This document shows, one piece after another, positions 11,757 to 24,205 of a stretch of DNA of 64,000 nucleotides (position 1 is its first letter; each line of letters opens with the position of its first letter). Origin of the DNA: Euptelea pleiosperma (Eukaryota; Streptophyta; Magnoliopsida; Ranunculales; Eupteleaceae); the NCBI GenBank assembly GCA_035048495.1, contig JASUTR010000184.1:310001-374000 (forward strand), written 5' to 3'. Both the position numbers and the translations under genes were made by a program. The notes beneath the pieces are model-generated. The model had not been told where the DNA came from. It did no database searches and was given only the letters and a program-made list of their open reading frames with translations.

Positions 11757-12695
11757 CTAGAAAGCCTTATCACACTCTTCCGTCCACTCAAACTTACTCT
11801 GTTTCCTCAAAAGGTGAAATAAGGGCCGACATCTATCCGAAGATTTCGAAATAAACTGATTCAACGCCACCACCATCCTGGCAAGTTTTTGCACTTGCTT
11901 CTTGCTGCTCGAAGACGGCATGTCCTGCAATGCTCGGATCTGATCTGGATTTGCCTCAATTCCCCTCTTAGTAATGTGACCGAGAAACTTTCCTGACGAC
12001 ATCCCAAATGTACACTTCTGTAGGTTTAACTTCATCCGATACTCTCTCAATATTCGGAAAGTTTCCTCCAGGTCTTCTAGGTGGCACTGCCGACTAAAGC
12101 TCTTGACCAGCATATCATTGATGTAGACTTCCATTGTCTTTCCCAGCTTGTCTCGAAAGATTTTCTCCACTACTATCTGTTATGTGGCTCCGGCATTCTT
12201 TAGGCCAAAGGGCATACGCCGAAAGCAAAAGATCCCTCTGTCTGTGTAGAACGCCCTCTTTTCTTGGTCATCGTCGTGCATTTGTATCTGATTGTACCCC
12301 GAGTATCCATCCATAAAAGACAGCAGCTCAAAGCCGGTTGTCCGATCCACTAACTCGTCCACTCGGGGCATAACATAACTATCCTTGGGGCAGAACTTAT
12401 TCGAGTCCGTGAAGTCAATGCAGACCCTGACTTTCCCATTCTTCTTAGGCACGGCAACTATGTTGGCGATCCATTCGGGATCTCAACTGATCCTGACTTC
12501 AGCTAGTCAGGTGATCTCAACTGCTACTGCCGACGCCACTTTTGGTGAAATTATTCGCAATCTTTGTTTAACCGGGATCGATCCTTCTTTAACATTAAGT
12601 CCGTGGTTCACCAAGTTCGGATCTATACCCGGCATGTCATTCATTGACCAAGCGAAGACATCCACGTTCTTTCTCAAAAAGTATGTCAGCATCAT
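11757..12695 (-). pseudogene. Tat-element reverse transcriptase with altered active site
   Basis: The RT fingers and palm are clear: KKNGKVRVCIDFTDSNKFCP, then LLSFMDGYSGYNQIQM and FRRMPFGLKNAGAT. The catalytic box, expected as YVDDMLVKS, reads YINDMLVKS, so one of the two catalytic aspartates is lost. A stop follows GAT (TAA where a Tyr codon is usual). The connection domain continues with KCTFGMSSGKFLGHITKRGI and ends with FEWTEECDKAF. Confidence 0.88.
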
Positions 12696-12996
12696 TTTCT
12701 CCTCTTGGATCAGTTCTGAGCCGATATAGGTAACTTTCCCCCTCCTTCGCCCCCTAGTTTTTCCTTTCTTTGTCGGTGCCGATTCAGGAACTAGTTGTTG
12801 TGATTGCTATTGGTCCGAGGGACTGAGATCCCGTTCTTCAGCCGAGTGTGCTTTCCGGCTATCTTTAATCATAGCGGCATGACACCTCTGAGCTGCCTCC
12901 TGGTCTCCCCTAATCTCATAAAAACCAAGGGGTGTCAGAAACCGAATCATCTGATAATAGGTAGACGGCACAGCCTTCATGCTATGTACCCATCGC

Positions 12997-13407
12997 CTAC
13001 CCATTATAATAAGCCGATGGGGCGTCGACTATCAAAAACCTTGTCATCAAGGTCACCGGCCCTACCGACACCGGTAACACTATCTCTCCCAAGGGGTTTG
13101 AGGCAGCCCCATTGAATCCGTAGATCGCTACTCTGGAGGGTTCTAAGGCGGCCTGACTGATGCCCATGTTGTCGAAGGCTGGCTTGAACATAATCTCAAC
13201 AGAACTGCCGCAATCCACTAGGATTCTCTTGACCGAGAAATTCCCTATATCCAGGGAAATCACCGATGCGTCCTCGTGGGGGTCTGCCACCTTCTCTAAG
13301 TCCCTTTTCGAGAACCATACCACCGTTCTTGGAGAAAGGTCGATAGCCATTTCTGGGCTCACCAGCCTTGGCTTTGCCGAGATCTCCATTACTTCTCGGA
13401 TGCTCAT
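12997..13407 (-). pseudogene. Tat-element aspartic protease
   Basis: The block reads VKRILVDCGSSVEIMFKPAF, which corresponds to the protease active-site region with a D-x-G-S-S form, as in Tat-type proteases. Downstream is PLGEIVLPVSVGP, the flap and second-strand region. It ends in a stop before the RT block. Confidence 0.75.
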
Positions 13408-13839
13408 TGTTCTCCTAACCTTGTCTCGATGAGCATTCCGAGTGTCGACGGTCCCACTGTTAGATCATATTGATTACCCCCCTTGGCTGTCTTCTCTCTT
13501 CTCGGCCAGCCTTCGGTCTAGCCTCCTCTTCCTCTTCCTCTCGGTCCTCTTCCTTGGCTACGAAGCATTCGATGTGCCCTTGATTCACCAAATACTGAAG
13601 CAAGTCCATCAAGGCATAACATTCATCTGTAGGATGATCTCTCGCCCCGTGGTATGCATAAAACAGCTTATCCGGCTGGTCGACATAAATTTTCTTAGGG
13701 GGCTTGAAGTGAGCCTCCCCCAGATTTTCTCTAGGATTACTGATCTCTTTTCATTTAAGGGCGTGTATTCTCTGGGCCCTTCTGTCTTCTGGAATCTATC
13801 CCTTCCTCGGTCTCTGGTGCTAGACCGGTCCCTCTTACC

Positions 13840-14926
13840 TCATTTTCCGGCTGAGGATCCGACTTCGTTAATTTTGCTTTTGACAGGTTTTGTCCGAGCT
13901 TTGATAGCATCTTCCACTAAAATATGCTCCTCCAGGGCCTGATAGGCATCCTCTAGTCGAGATGGGTTCCGAACCACTAGAGCTTCATGCACCCGAGAAC
14001 CCACCAGGACACCGACTTGCAAAGCAAAGACAGCGATCCGCTCCTCCAAATGGTTGACTTGAGCGGCCTCCTTCCTGAAGCGCATCATGTAGTCTCGGAG
14101 TGATTTGCCCTTAGTTTGCTTGATGTTGAGGAGAGACGTGACGCACTGCATCATCTTCCTCTGATGTATGTATTTGGTTGCGAACACATCCTCCAAGACT
14201 GAAATTTCTGATTGCACCCTCACCAAGAGTGTAGAACCAGACTAGTGCGTTCCCCTTCAAGCTAGTCGGGAACATTCACCATAGCAAACCATCAAACGAC
14301 GAAGCGGCCCACAACACCATGGCCTGCCGATAGTAGAACAAATGGTCTATGGGATCCGACGTCCCATCATACAGCTCAAACTTTGGTTGTTGAAATTTCT
14401 TTGGGATCTCAAATTTCAAGACCTCTTCCGAGAAAGGTGATGATCTCAACACCCTTAATGCATCTCTGGCGGCCTCGGCCGCCGTCTTCTCGCCGACTAT
14501 CGGCCTAGTGTCCCTATCTTGTTGGATCATCTCTGTCACTTTCTCTATCGTGACCAGATTGACCCTTTCCTGTTCCGTAGTGTCTCGGGCGAGCGGTTGC
14601 TGATCACGGGCTGCATCTCGCCCCCAGGTGATGCTCTCTCGGCGGTCCCCTTCCTACCGATTAGAGCTCCGTGCTTGCTCATCCACCCCCTTGGACATCG
14701 ATTCCCTAAACTCATTCTCTAGGTCTCTCGGCTGCTCTTCCCCATCGACCGCATCCTCCAGTATCTATTGCCTCAACTGGTACTTTTCCTTCCTCACACT
14801 TTCAACTTCTTCCCTCATCTTCTACATTTCCATGAGAACCCGGTCCAACATCTTCTGGACTCCGAGGCTCACTATCTCCTCCTCTCCTTCCTGCCTCAAG
14901 GCAGTTTCATTTGATCTTGTATGCAT
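13840..14926 (-). pseudogene. Tat-element gag, degenerate
   Basis: ATG at 14926 starts MHTRSNETALRQEGEEEI. The frame then meets several stops. Recognisable gag core is EIPKKFQQPKFELYDGTSDP, with DHLFYYRQAM in the second block, matching the Tat-type capsid start. A third block at 13840-14226 holds the LRDYMMRFRKEAAQVNHLEE-like stretch of Retrotrans_gag. A frameshift near 14270 separates the blocks. Confidence 0.8.
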
Positions 14927-14990
14927 TGTTTTGCCTAATCCGTTTCCGTCTGCCAATAGCTAATGATAGAGTGCGCGAACTGTTAACTTT

Positions 14991-15015
14991 CGTTCCCACA
15001 GATGGTGCCAAAAGA
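14991..15015 (-). promoter_or_regulatory. primer binding site of the Tat element
   Basis: Directly inside the 5' LTR the minus strand reads TTTTGGCACCATCTGTGGGA. This is the kind of tRNA-complementary site seen in Tat and Athila elements, with a TCT-type spacer after the LTR end. Confidence 0.65.
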
Positions 15016-15809
15016 TGTAAGGGAAAAATCCTACACCCCCTCAAGATACACTCAAGATCGAATGCTAAGCCTAAAGTATCCTTCCGTTCGATGTTGTCGA
15101 CTGAAGATCCGAAAAAGTCGACTCCTCTGCCGGGTGATTCATCTTCTTCAGCTTCGAGTTTGCCGATCACACTTCCCGGTGATCCGACTGATAAACCGAC
15201 TTGTCCGAGTCTACCTGTAAATGAACTCCGTTGGTGGCAAAACCACCGTAGAGCCTCCAATGCTTAAATCAATATTTTATGCAAAAACCTTAATCTAGTT
15301 TTTGCTCCAAGATTGCTTACCTTCTTTGCTACTGTAGCTCTATTTATAGGGATTGTAACCCATGACGTGTCTATGAGCATGATGGAGGCCGTACCAATCA
15401 GCTCGAAGATTTTTGTCTTATGTATTATCTGGGCGTAGATCGTCCTCTGTTTTGATAGTACAAAAGTTGGTTGTTCTTTGTTCGTTGTTTGAGTCTGTTC
15501 TTGCTGGAGTCTTATCTACCTCTTTGCCGTCTTGCCAACTATCCGCGAGGCCATCATCTTATCACTTGATTCATTACTGACATGGTATCCGATTCCTCCA
15601 TCGGGTTTAGTCGGTTAACGTTCTCATTCAGTCGACCCGTGCCACCGTACAATGTCTCGGTCTCTCGACCGTATATGCCAGTCGGATATCCTTAGCTGGA
15701 GTCATTGTATCGGTCGCTCAACCATACGACTAACTCACATTTCGGCCAATAAAGGGACACGTGTCATTATCTCAGTCGCCCACATGTTATTCAGAAAATA
15801 CCCCTTACA
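15016..15809 (-). repeat. 5' LTR of the Tat element, 794 bp
   Basis: Read on the plus strand it starts TGTAAGGG and ends CCCCTTACA, and is followed by the target duplication GTAAA. It is the uninterrupted copy and shows that the other LTR should read straight through GCTTACCTTCTTTGC at the place of the composite insertion. Confidence 0.92.
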
Positions 15810-15814
15810 GTAAA

Positions 15815-17005
15815 CATGTTTCTCGGACTACATACTCAAAATAGCACAAGGATGCTCATATGCCTCCACATAATGATGCAACATGTTCCATGGATCTTCT
15901 TCTTCTTGTTTTTCCAATTGAATCTCCCCAAATAATATATTCAAGCTCTTGTTGTTTCTCTCTGTCTAGACCAGCATTCAACCTTTTATGTTTCATATAT
16001 TCATCAACATAGCAAGTTGCATCTGCACTCGCATTCTAGACTTCCCAAGGTTCTCCACACCAAAGATTGTGGCACATGCCTTTGGCTATGATTTTCAAAT
16101 CCAATCTCCAATCTGGCTTCAGGTTTCACCCAAATATAAACTAACACCAGGGTTGTGCAACAACTCTCTGACGTGAAGCTAAAATAAGAGTGAATATTAA
16201 AATAAATGAATAGAATAAACCCAAATCAACCCACATCCTTCTTAGGAATAAGCTGAAATGGGACCTTAAGCCACATTAAGGAAATTGAGCTTCACACCCA
16301 ACCAAAGAAAGCTATAAACTTTAATTTCTTTTCCAAACCTATAATCTATGGATGTACTCAATATTTGTATTTGATAAGTAATGTACTCAATATTTATACA
16401 CTTCTAATACCCTACTTTAGTTCGAAGAAGGTTTTTTTGGAACTAGTTTACCTCTAATTACTCTTCTCCAAACAAAAGTTACCTAATAAAGATTCCACTT
16501 ACTAATTCAAATCCCGCTTGGAACTAGCGTACCTCTAATTACTTCTTCTCAAACCAAAAGTTTCCTAATAAAAGATTCCACATTCAAATCCCACTAAAAC
16601 ATAAATTCCTAAAACACTTACTAATTTCTAAAAATAAAAACATGGAGATGGTAGCTAACTAAAGCAGCTTGGATATCCCTTTTAAGAGCCTCTTTTTTTT
16701 GTGTGTCTACACCTCTTTTGGAAAGAAGACTAATATGTTGTGGTGCATGTGTAGCAAAAAAACAGTACACATCCATCTGACATCAGCAACTAACTGTCTG
16801 GCCACTTTCTTGTCCCTTTGATCCAAACAGTTTAAGTGATGGGGCACCTCTAGGTCAACCATGTCCTAATAACCACAGTAATTGGATGATCCTAAACATC
16901 CAATTAATCACTTCACTTTGAAAGCTTATTAAAACTTGAATAACGCGTGCAGAAACTAGTGGATTCTAGATGATTATAAACAAGTTGGTTGTTATCCTTG
17001 TAGGG
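15815..17005. other. non-coding intron sequence with repeat copy 2
   Basis: It contains direct repeat copy 2 (about 16150-16780). Inside that is an 80-base tandem duplication at 16439-16600, both units starting GGAACTAG and containing ACCTCTAATTACT. No coding region is seen. Confidence 0.55.
16150..16780 (+). repeat. direct repeat copy 2 (partner at 925-1500)
   Basis: This is the same repeat as at 925-1500, in the same orientation, with an additional internal 80-base tandem duplication. The sequence is non-coding. Confidence 0.6.
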
Positions 17006-17723
17006 CCATGGCGGCTTGTGTATCAGATTGGAACAGAAATGTGTTCGGCAGGGTGGACAAGAAGATAGAGGAGCTTCAGCAAATCATCTCATCCATAACG
17101 CTTTGGAGGAAGGGAGGTCTTTATCTAAAGAGGTATGGCAGAGGAGAGTGGTGGCTAAGAGGGATCTCAACAATTGGGCTAGAATGGAGGAGATCAGTTG
17201 GCACCAAAAATCCAGGGTCAGATGGTTGAAGGAAGGCAACAACAACGCAAAATTCTTTCACCAGTCGACCAATGCCAGAAGAAGCAATAGCATAGTTAGA
17301 GTTCAGAATGAAGGGAAGATCATGGTTGGGGATGGTGCTACTAGGGAATCGATTGTGGAGTATTGCTCCAAACTATATTCCGAGTCTTGTTAATTCAGAC
17401 CCTCTGTGGAAGGCCTGGAGGTGGATAAGATTAATCTGCAGCAACAGACTTGGTTGGAGAGATAGATCGAAGAAGAATTGGTCAAAGCTATCCACAGTCT
17501 AGTGGGAGATAGAACGTCGGGGCCAGATGGCTTCTCGATGCTTTTCTTCCAGCGGTGCTGGGGCGTTATAAGGGAAGACTTCCTGCTTATGGTTAAGGAA
17601 TTTGAAAAGGAGACTCACCTTGATAGAGCGGCTAACTATACCTTCATCACTTTGGTTCCAAAGAAGGAAGGGGTCGAATCTCTCAGAGACTTTCGACCTT
17701 TTAGCTTAGTGGGTAGTGCTTAT

Positions 17724-19397
17724 TGAAATTCCCTTTTAATTACTAAGTTAAGTCCTAGAGGGGGGTGAATAGGACAATTTTTAATTCCTCTACGAATTCT
17801 TTATGGATTAAATAATTATTGATCACACAAGGCGGAAAATGATCAAGCAATTAAAATATGAATCATCCACAGAACATAGATATAGGAAAAATTGATTAAC
17901 AAATATGCAAACATTCACAATCACATGAGACTTAGATTTATAGTGGTTCGACGACTCTGCACCTACGTCCACTCTCCAATACTCACCACGAGTAGTATTA
18001 TTTTATTTCAATCATGCATTACAACATTTCCAATCGAAATAAATAATCAACCAACTAAGATTCACTTAGTCTCAATCTAACGAGAATCGCTTCTCGCTCA
18101 TCTAGAGAGTCAGCCTAGGCCAGTAGTCTATTTAGAGAAGCCCTCTTCTCATGGATTTACAATCCTCAACTTGATCTATACGAGAATCACTTCTCAATTC
18201 ACCTAGAGAGTCACACTAGGCCCGTAGTATTTTAGAGAAACGGATTTCTCAAAGATTCTACCTTCCTCAACTCAATTTGATGAATACTCACTCATCCACC
18301 AATCACAAACAATTCAGGTTTGATAATATTGAATTCACTCTAAAAGTTTTCTTCTAGGAGATACTTACCTTTTGATGAATTCGATAAAATGGTGAATCCT
18401 CGTAGAAGAATTCGCCACAGAGACACTCTGCCAATAATGATCATCTTCTTAGAAGAAGATGATTGTAGGAAACAATACCCTTCGAGTCTCTTCGAACAAT
18501 TAGAGCAGCCTTCACAATAGATGAACCAGATTTGCTCATGTGAAGCTCTCTCAAACAATCTAGAGCCTTCACAAAGGATATAAAGATTTGCACAGGTGAA
18601 GCTCTCTCAAATACCAGATCTCTGGACTCAAAGAATGTAGTATAGAGATCTCTTGATTGGGTTAATTCTAATGAAGGGAGGGAGCTCTTATTTATAAGCA
18701 GGTCTCCCATCAATAGAACCGTACCGAATATAGCCGTTTGAAGGGCCAAAATACGCTTATAATCGCATAAGAGATTTTGTTAAACAAGATCCGAAACGGG
18801 CGGGGTCAACCTCACTATTGGCCGGTTGACCGGACCTCGATCGACCGAGCCTTTAGTCGATCGCCCGCTCAGGTTTTCATACCAAAATTATAAACCCGAG
18901 AGTTAGGGTTGACCGGACCCTTTTGGCCGGTCGACCGGACCTTCGGTCGCCCGCTCATAAAGGCCGGTCGGCCGGACCACTTTGTCCATAGCCGAACATT
19001 TCCAAAGTTTTTAGAATTCTTCTTCTCGGCACACACGATTCCTAACTAACACTGAACTATCTAGGGTAAATCAATATCCGCTGGCAACGCGCAGTTTTAC
19101 CCTCAGATTTACGTAAGTAACCGCAACACGAGTTTCTTCCTAGTTGAACGTTCGTTGAGTGAGAACGTACTTGAGCTTTTGACTTTGTCTTCAGTTGAGC
19201 TTGTTAATCTTGACTTTGTCTTCAGTTAATCTTGAACACTTAGGTTGATTTTTCTTCAACTTTAATCCTTCTTTGATTTGTTTTGTTGAAGTCCACTTTA
19301 TCTTTGACACTTCAGTCTTCAGGAAATTCGAGGCACAGCGATATATATATTACCGAAGAACTAAGTATTCCTGAGATTTGACAACCGAGACTTTTCA
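17724..19397 (-). mobile_element. solo copia-type LTR inserted in the LINE reverse transcriptase
   Basis: It begins TGAAATTCCC and ends CTTTTCA on the plus strand and splits the LINE ORF between SLVGSAY and KIIAKIL. Its ends and interior, for example the GGGGGGTGAATAGGAC stretch, match in reverse the LTR at 56545-58051, which is followed by a copia gag. It therefore represents the same family in the opposite orientation. It is 1,674 bases with no internal domain. A clean 5-base target duplication is not visible. Confidence 0.82.
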
Positions 19398-21228
19398 ATT
19401 AAGAAAATCATTGCCAAGATCCTTGCATCTAGAATGAAAGAGGTTCTAGGCTCGGTCATTTCGTATGCTCAAGGGGCTTTTGTGAAAGGAAGGCAATTGG
19501 TGGACAGTGTGTTAATAGCTAACAAGTGTATTGACTTAGGGAAGGCAGAGGAGGTATTCTTAGCAAAATCAATATGAAAAAAGTATACAACAACGTCAAC
19601 TGGGCTTTCCTATATCACATGTTGGACAAGATGGGTTTTGGATGTAGATGGAGAGCTTGGGTTAGAGCTTGCATTTCTTCTGCTTCATTCTCTATTCTTA
19701 TCAATGGATCTCCAGCTGGCTTTTTCCAAAGCTCGAGAGGTCTTAGACAAGGAGATCTGATGTCTCCTTATCTCTTTGTGGTGATCGTGGAAGCCCTAGG
19801 GAGGATGGTGAAAAGAGCGGCAGAAGGGGATTTTGTGGAAGGTTTTAGTGTAGGCTCAGGGGGTCCCATGATCACGCATTTACAGTTTGATGATGACACG
19901 CTTATTTTTACTGAAGCCTCTCATAGACAGTTAAGGTATCTCCGTTGCATTCTTCGGTGTTTCGAGGCTGTTTCAAGTCTTCGGGTGAAGCTCCAAAAAT
20001 TTTGGAGTGGGCGAGATCCCAAACAAGCCTTATCTGGCTAGTTGCCTGGGGTGTGTCATAGGAGATCTGTCTTGCAGTTACCTTGGTCTCCTTGTGGGAG
20101 CTAGTTACAGAGATAAATCGGTTTGGGACCCTTTAGTGGAGAGATTTGATTGCAGGCTTGCCGGGTGGAAAAAGAGATTATTATCTAAAGGGGACAGACT
20201 CACTCTTCTAAAGAGTACCCTCTCCAGCATTCCCATTCACTTCATGTCCCTCTTCTCTATGCCGATCTCTGTGGCTCATAAGTTAGATAAGATTATGCGG
20301 AACTTTTTGTGGGCGGGGAAAGAAGGTGATCACAAGTTCCATTTGGTCAAGTGGGCATCGATTTGTAAGGCCAAGAAGGAAGTTGGACTTGGCATCAGAA
20401 ACTTTTGAGATATGAATACAGCTCTCCTAGCCAAATGGTTATGGAGGTTTGGTGAAGAAGTAGACAGTGAGTGGAGGAAGATGATCGGTTACAAATATGG
20501 TGTTTTGGAACATGGTTGGAATAGCTATCCAGTTACATCCTCTTATGGTGTAAGTTTTTGGAGAGGGATCGAAAAGAACCGTGATATGTTCGATCAAGGC
20601 ATTGTTCTAACTCTTAAGAGTTGGAAAAGGAGATAGAGTTCGGTTTTGGGAAGATAAGTGGGTGGGGATGCTCCGTTGAAAGAGGACTTCCCCCATTTGT
20701 ATTCCATTTCAGACCTCCAAGGTGCTCTTATTCAAGATTGCATCACCATCAGTGACGATTGATTCTCTTGGAACTTCGGTTTTAGAAGAAATTTCAACGA
20801 CTGGGAGCTGAATAGCCTTACAGATTTCCTGGATCAAGTGGGTTCCAATCCTAGCTTGATGGAGGATACTAATAAAAGAGTTTAGAAGTGGGAATCCAAT
20901 GGTTCTTTCTCGGTCAGTTCGATGTTCAAGACAAGCTTTGCAGACAGGCATAAGAGTTTCCCAGCCGACACAATTTGGAAACCTCCCATCCCATCTAGAG
21001 TGAAGTTCTTTGTGTGGACCGCTTTGATGAACAAAATTCTCACTCTAGATCATTTGATCAGTAGAGGTATGCAAATGCCGAATAGATGTGTGATGTGCAA
21101 ATCGGACGCTGAGTCAGTTGATCACTTGCTCCTTCATTGCAGTTTCTCTTATGAGCTATTGCAATCTTTTTGGAGCCTCTTCGGTATTCCCTTCGTATGC
21201 CCTCAGCAGGTGAGCGGTCTGTTCCTAG

Positions 21229-21651
21229 CCTAGTCACAAAAATCTCCGATTTTTTTAAAAATTCTCCAAAAAACTCCGATTTTTTGAATTCACGAATCAA
21301 TCGCCGATTAATTGACAAAATCGGTAAAATCTCCGATTAATAAAAAAACTCAACGATTAATTAGCGATTTTACCGAATTTTGCCGATTAATTGGCTGAGA
21401 TCCATTTTTTTCCCTTTTGATTTCGATTTTGGAATTATGAATGATATATCATGCTTATGAATTATGACTTATTACTATGGAATCATAGATGTGGTTTTTG
21501 TCATATAATGTGTTTTGTTAAAAATAACATTTCTAACTTGAAAAATGCCATGATATATTTTTTATTTTTGCCGATTTCTACCGATTTCTACCGAATTTTC
21601 CCGACTTGACCCCTTGCTGATTTATTGCCGAATCCCGACTTTGTGACTATG
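21229..21651. mobile_element. 423-bp hAT-type MITE in the LINE tail
   Basis: The ends CCTAGTCACAAA and TTTGTGACTATG are inverted repeats with one mismatch. They are flanked by identical 8-base sites GTTCCTAG at 21221-21228 and 21652-21659. The LINE coding sequence continues on both sides. The interior is rich in CCGATTTT and CCGATTAAT motifs. A second copy lies at 49569-49935. Confidence 0.9.
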
Positions 21652-21993
21652 GTTCCTAGGGGTGGCTCTGGATGCCTTCTCTGGTAGAAGTCGTCTTTTA
21701 TGGCAATTTCTCCCATTTGCGATCGTGTGGGCCGTTTGGAAAAAAAAGAAACTGCAGAATCTTCGAAGGAAAAGAGGTGGGAATGCCTAAGATGGTGTTG
21801 CATGTGAAAGCTTGTCTCTTCCTCTGGTCCTTTGTTTCCCCTCTCTTTAGAGTGCTTTTTTGAAACTTTTCTACATAGATGGGGCAAATTACTCGAGGAT
21901 TGTCCTCTTTTGTAAGTTGGTACCCTTGTGCTTCTGTTTTTTCCTCGGGAGTTCTCTCCCGTTTTAATAAAATATACATACTTTAAAAAAAAA

Positions 21994-22205
21994 TTGTACT
22001 TGTTCTTTTTTAAATCGAGTCGAGGGTCGGGTAAACGGGTCGGGTCATTGAAATGGGTTGTGTTTGTCATGGGTTGATAGCATAAGGGCTTGCGGCTTAA
22101 TGGGCTAAGTTTATTGGGTCTTAAGGGGATGTAATGTGGGCTCTAATGGTGGGTTTGGGCCTAATATATGGGTTTTGGGGCTTATTGGGCTGATACTAAA
22201 CTAAA
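21994..22205. other. non-coding, G-rich on plus strand
   Basis: The sequence repeats GGGTCGGGT and GGGCTTATTGGGC-like words, a style common in decayed LTRs. No element can be assigned. Confidence 0.4.
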
Positions 22206-22223
22206 GATCTTACGGGCTGGATT

Positions 22224-24052
22224 TTTTTTTTTAATGAGTCAAGAAAGTAGATTAAAAAAGAGGAGATTGAGAAGATCTCAAAGTACAAAGAAAATTGAAA
22301 GCATACAAAGAGCATAAAAGTAAAAAACTACTATCTTGCCAAGTTCTCAAATCTGAACACCATATCCGAGAAGAAGACGCCTCTCATATCCAGTACAATG
22401 TTGCCCCAACAACGAAGGAGGGCCTTAATACCAATGATGGTGTCTTGAAGAGACCCTACTTCTCCTCTAAATATCCTATTGTTCCTCTCCCTCCAAATCC
22501 CCCGTATGATCGCAAATGGTAACATCCTCCATAAGATCTCCCCGCTTGCTGATAGGTTGATCTTAGGCCATCCGCATAACAAAACTCTAATCGATTTCGG
22601 CATCGCCCAGGATATGACCGCCTGCACCATGAAATATGACCATATCTGTGAAGCAAAGTTACAATGCAAAAGAAGATGATCCGTGTTTTCCCCATTGGAT
22701 TTACACAACACAAAAATTTATCATAATCCACTACGAGCAATTAAGTTTTCTGCAGTGAGTATTTTGTCAAGTGAGGATGTCCATGCGAAAATTTTGATTT
22801 TTGAGGGTATTTTTACTTTCCAAATGTTTGAGGTTGAACATAAGGCTGATTGGGCTGAATTGGGACATGTCAAAACATCATAAAAGGAGCTCACCGTGAA
22901 ACATCTAGATTTGGAGTGAGACCAGGAAAGATAATCCTCCTCCGATGGGGTAACCATGCAATGTTGCAATATATCCTTTAAGGATGCCAGCAGTTTTTTT
23001 TCCCATTCAAGGAGATTCCTCCTGAAATCTAAATCCCAGGGGTCCTCTTGACCATTCCTTTTCCAAGCTGAAGCTATGAAATTGTCCTTTTCGACAGGAC
23101 AGGGAGTATAGACGAGGGAAGACTTCCATGAGACGATGTTCACCACACAATAAGTCCTCCCAAAATCTAATCCTAGCCCCATCTCCCATAACCAGTCTAG
23201 ATCCTTCTAACACTCTCTCCTTCCCCTCATGAATTCCTTTCCAAACTCCACACCTATATGTCAGCTTTGGCTCTTTTGAGACCCAGCCTCCTGGTTCCTC
23301 TCCATACTTGCTAACTATAGCTAGGCGCCACAAAGCTCTCCTTTCCTTCCAAAACCTCCAAATCCACTTTCACAGGAGTGCCTAATTCATCACTCTAACT
23401 CTCCTAATGCCCAACCCTCCTATCTTCTTTGGAAGGCACACATGCTCCCATTTCACCAAGTGGTAGTGATGAGTATTGTCCTAATCATTCCATAAGAAGT
23501 CCCTCATCATCCTCTCAATTCTTCGCTCCACACTAGATGGGACTGAGAATAGAAACAAGAAGTACACTAGAATGTTTGAAAGTGTGCTCTTGATCAAGAC
23601 CATTTTCCCCCCTTTGGGTAAGTATTTTCCTTTCCACAGAGATAATCTTTTGCTAATTCTCTCAATAACTGGGTCCCATATAGATTTTGTTCTATAGGAA
23701 GCACCAAGGGGGAGACCTAGGTAAGAAGTAGGTAGAGTAGTAGTGGCACAATCTAAGATTTTAGCCAATTCCTCAAAATTCTCAACTTCCCCTACTTCCA
23801 TGATCTTGCTCTTGTTAAAATTGATTTTAAGCCCAGAACAGATTTCAAAGCAATAAAGGAGGCATTTCAAGAACGATAATTGTCTCCTCAAACCCGACGT
23901 AAACACAAGTGTGTCGTCTGCAAACTGAAGATGAGAGATTTCCATTCCTTCCTTCCCTGCTCTAAAGCCAGTTAACTCTCCATTTGATACTCCTTTATAT
24001 ATCATTTTCCCCAGCGCTTCCACTATCAGGATGAAGAGGAAAGGAGACGATG
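22224..24052 (-). mobile_element. L1-type LINE, 5'-truncated, 18-bp target duplication
   Basis: The minus strand encodes the second half of ORF2. RT has the intact box LQFADDTLVFTS, then SYLGLPLGASYRTKSIWDPV. The tail ends with the zinc-binding WKVKIPSKIKIFAWTSSLDK and ENTDHLLLHCNFASQIW. The poly-A tail is the T run after 22223. Target duplications GATCTTACGGGCTGGATT (22206-22223) and GATCTTAAGGGTTGGATT (24053-24070) differ at two positions. A few stops and frameshifts are present. Confidence 0.92.
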
Positions 24053-24205
24053 GATCTTAAGGGTTGGATTATAAACTTTTGTAATTGGGTATCACAAGGT
24101 GGGCTCTAGGCTGACTTCAACTTTGGCCCATAAAGTATTTGAGATGGCCCAATTTGAAGAGAAGGGGAAGGGAGGTCGTCTTCGACCTCGAGACTGAAAG
24201 GAGGG

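Larger units (their letters stand above)
3379..15809 (-). mobile_element. Ty3/Gypsy LTR retrotransposon, Tat-type, degenerate, with antisense ORF
   Basis: LTRs at 3379-5716 (interrupted) and 15016-15809 begin TGTAAGGG and end CCCTTRCA. Perfect 5-base target duplications GTAAA lie at 3374-3378 and 15810-15814. On the minus strand the order is PBS, gag, protease, RT, RNase H, integrase, i.e. Ty3 order. The long spacer after integrase with an opposite-strand ORF and tandem repeats is typical of the Tat lineage. All coding domains contain stops or frameshifts, so the element cannot move on its own. The two LTRs differ at many positions, pointing to an old insertion. Confidence 0.92.
17006..21993 (+). 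mobile_element. L1-type LINE, 5'-truncated, with two nested insertions
   Basis: The plus strand encodes a decayed ORF2 without its endonuclease. At the left is WLKEGNNNAKFFHQSTNARR. RT then runs in pieces through TSGPDGFSMLFFQRCWG and VPKKEGVESLRDFRPFSLVG. After the solo LTR it resumes at AKILASRMKEVLGSVIS, then QGDLMSPYLFVVIVEAL and SYLGLLVGASYRDKSVWDP. The zinc-binding tail reads PSRVKFFVWTALMNKIL then CVMCKSDAESVDHLLLHC. The catalytic box FADD reads FDDD. The element ends in AATAAAATATACATACTTT and a poly-A run at 21985-21993. Frameshifts and stops make it a pseudogene. Confidence 0.88.

Noticed and set aside
14907..15267. 117-118 codon frames on both strands at the Tat 5' LTR
   Set aside because: They cross the LTR border and are not conserved in the other LTR; no protein family match.
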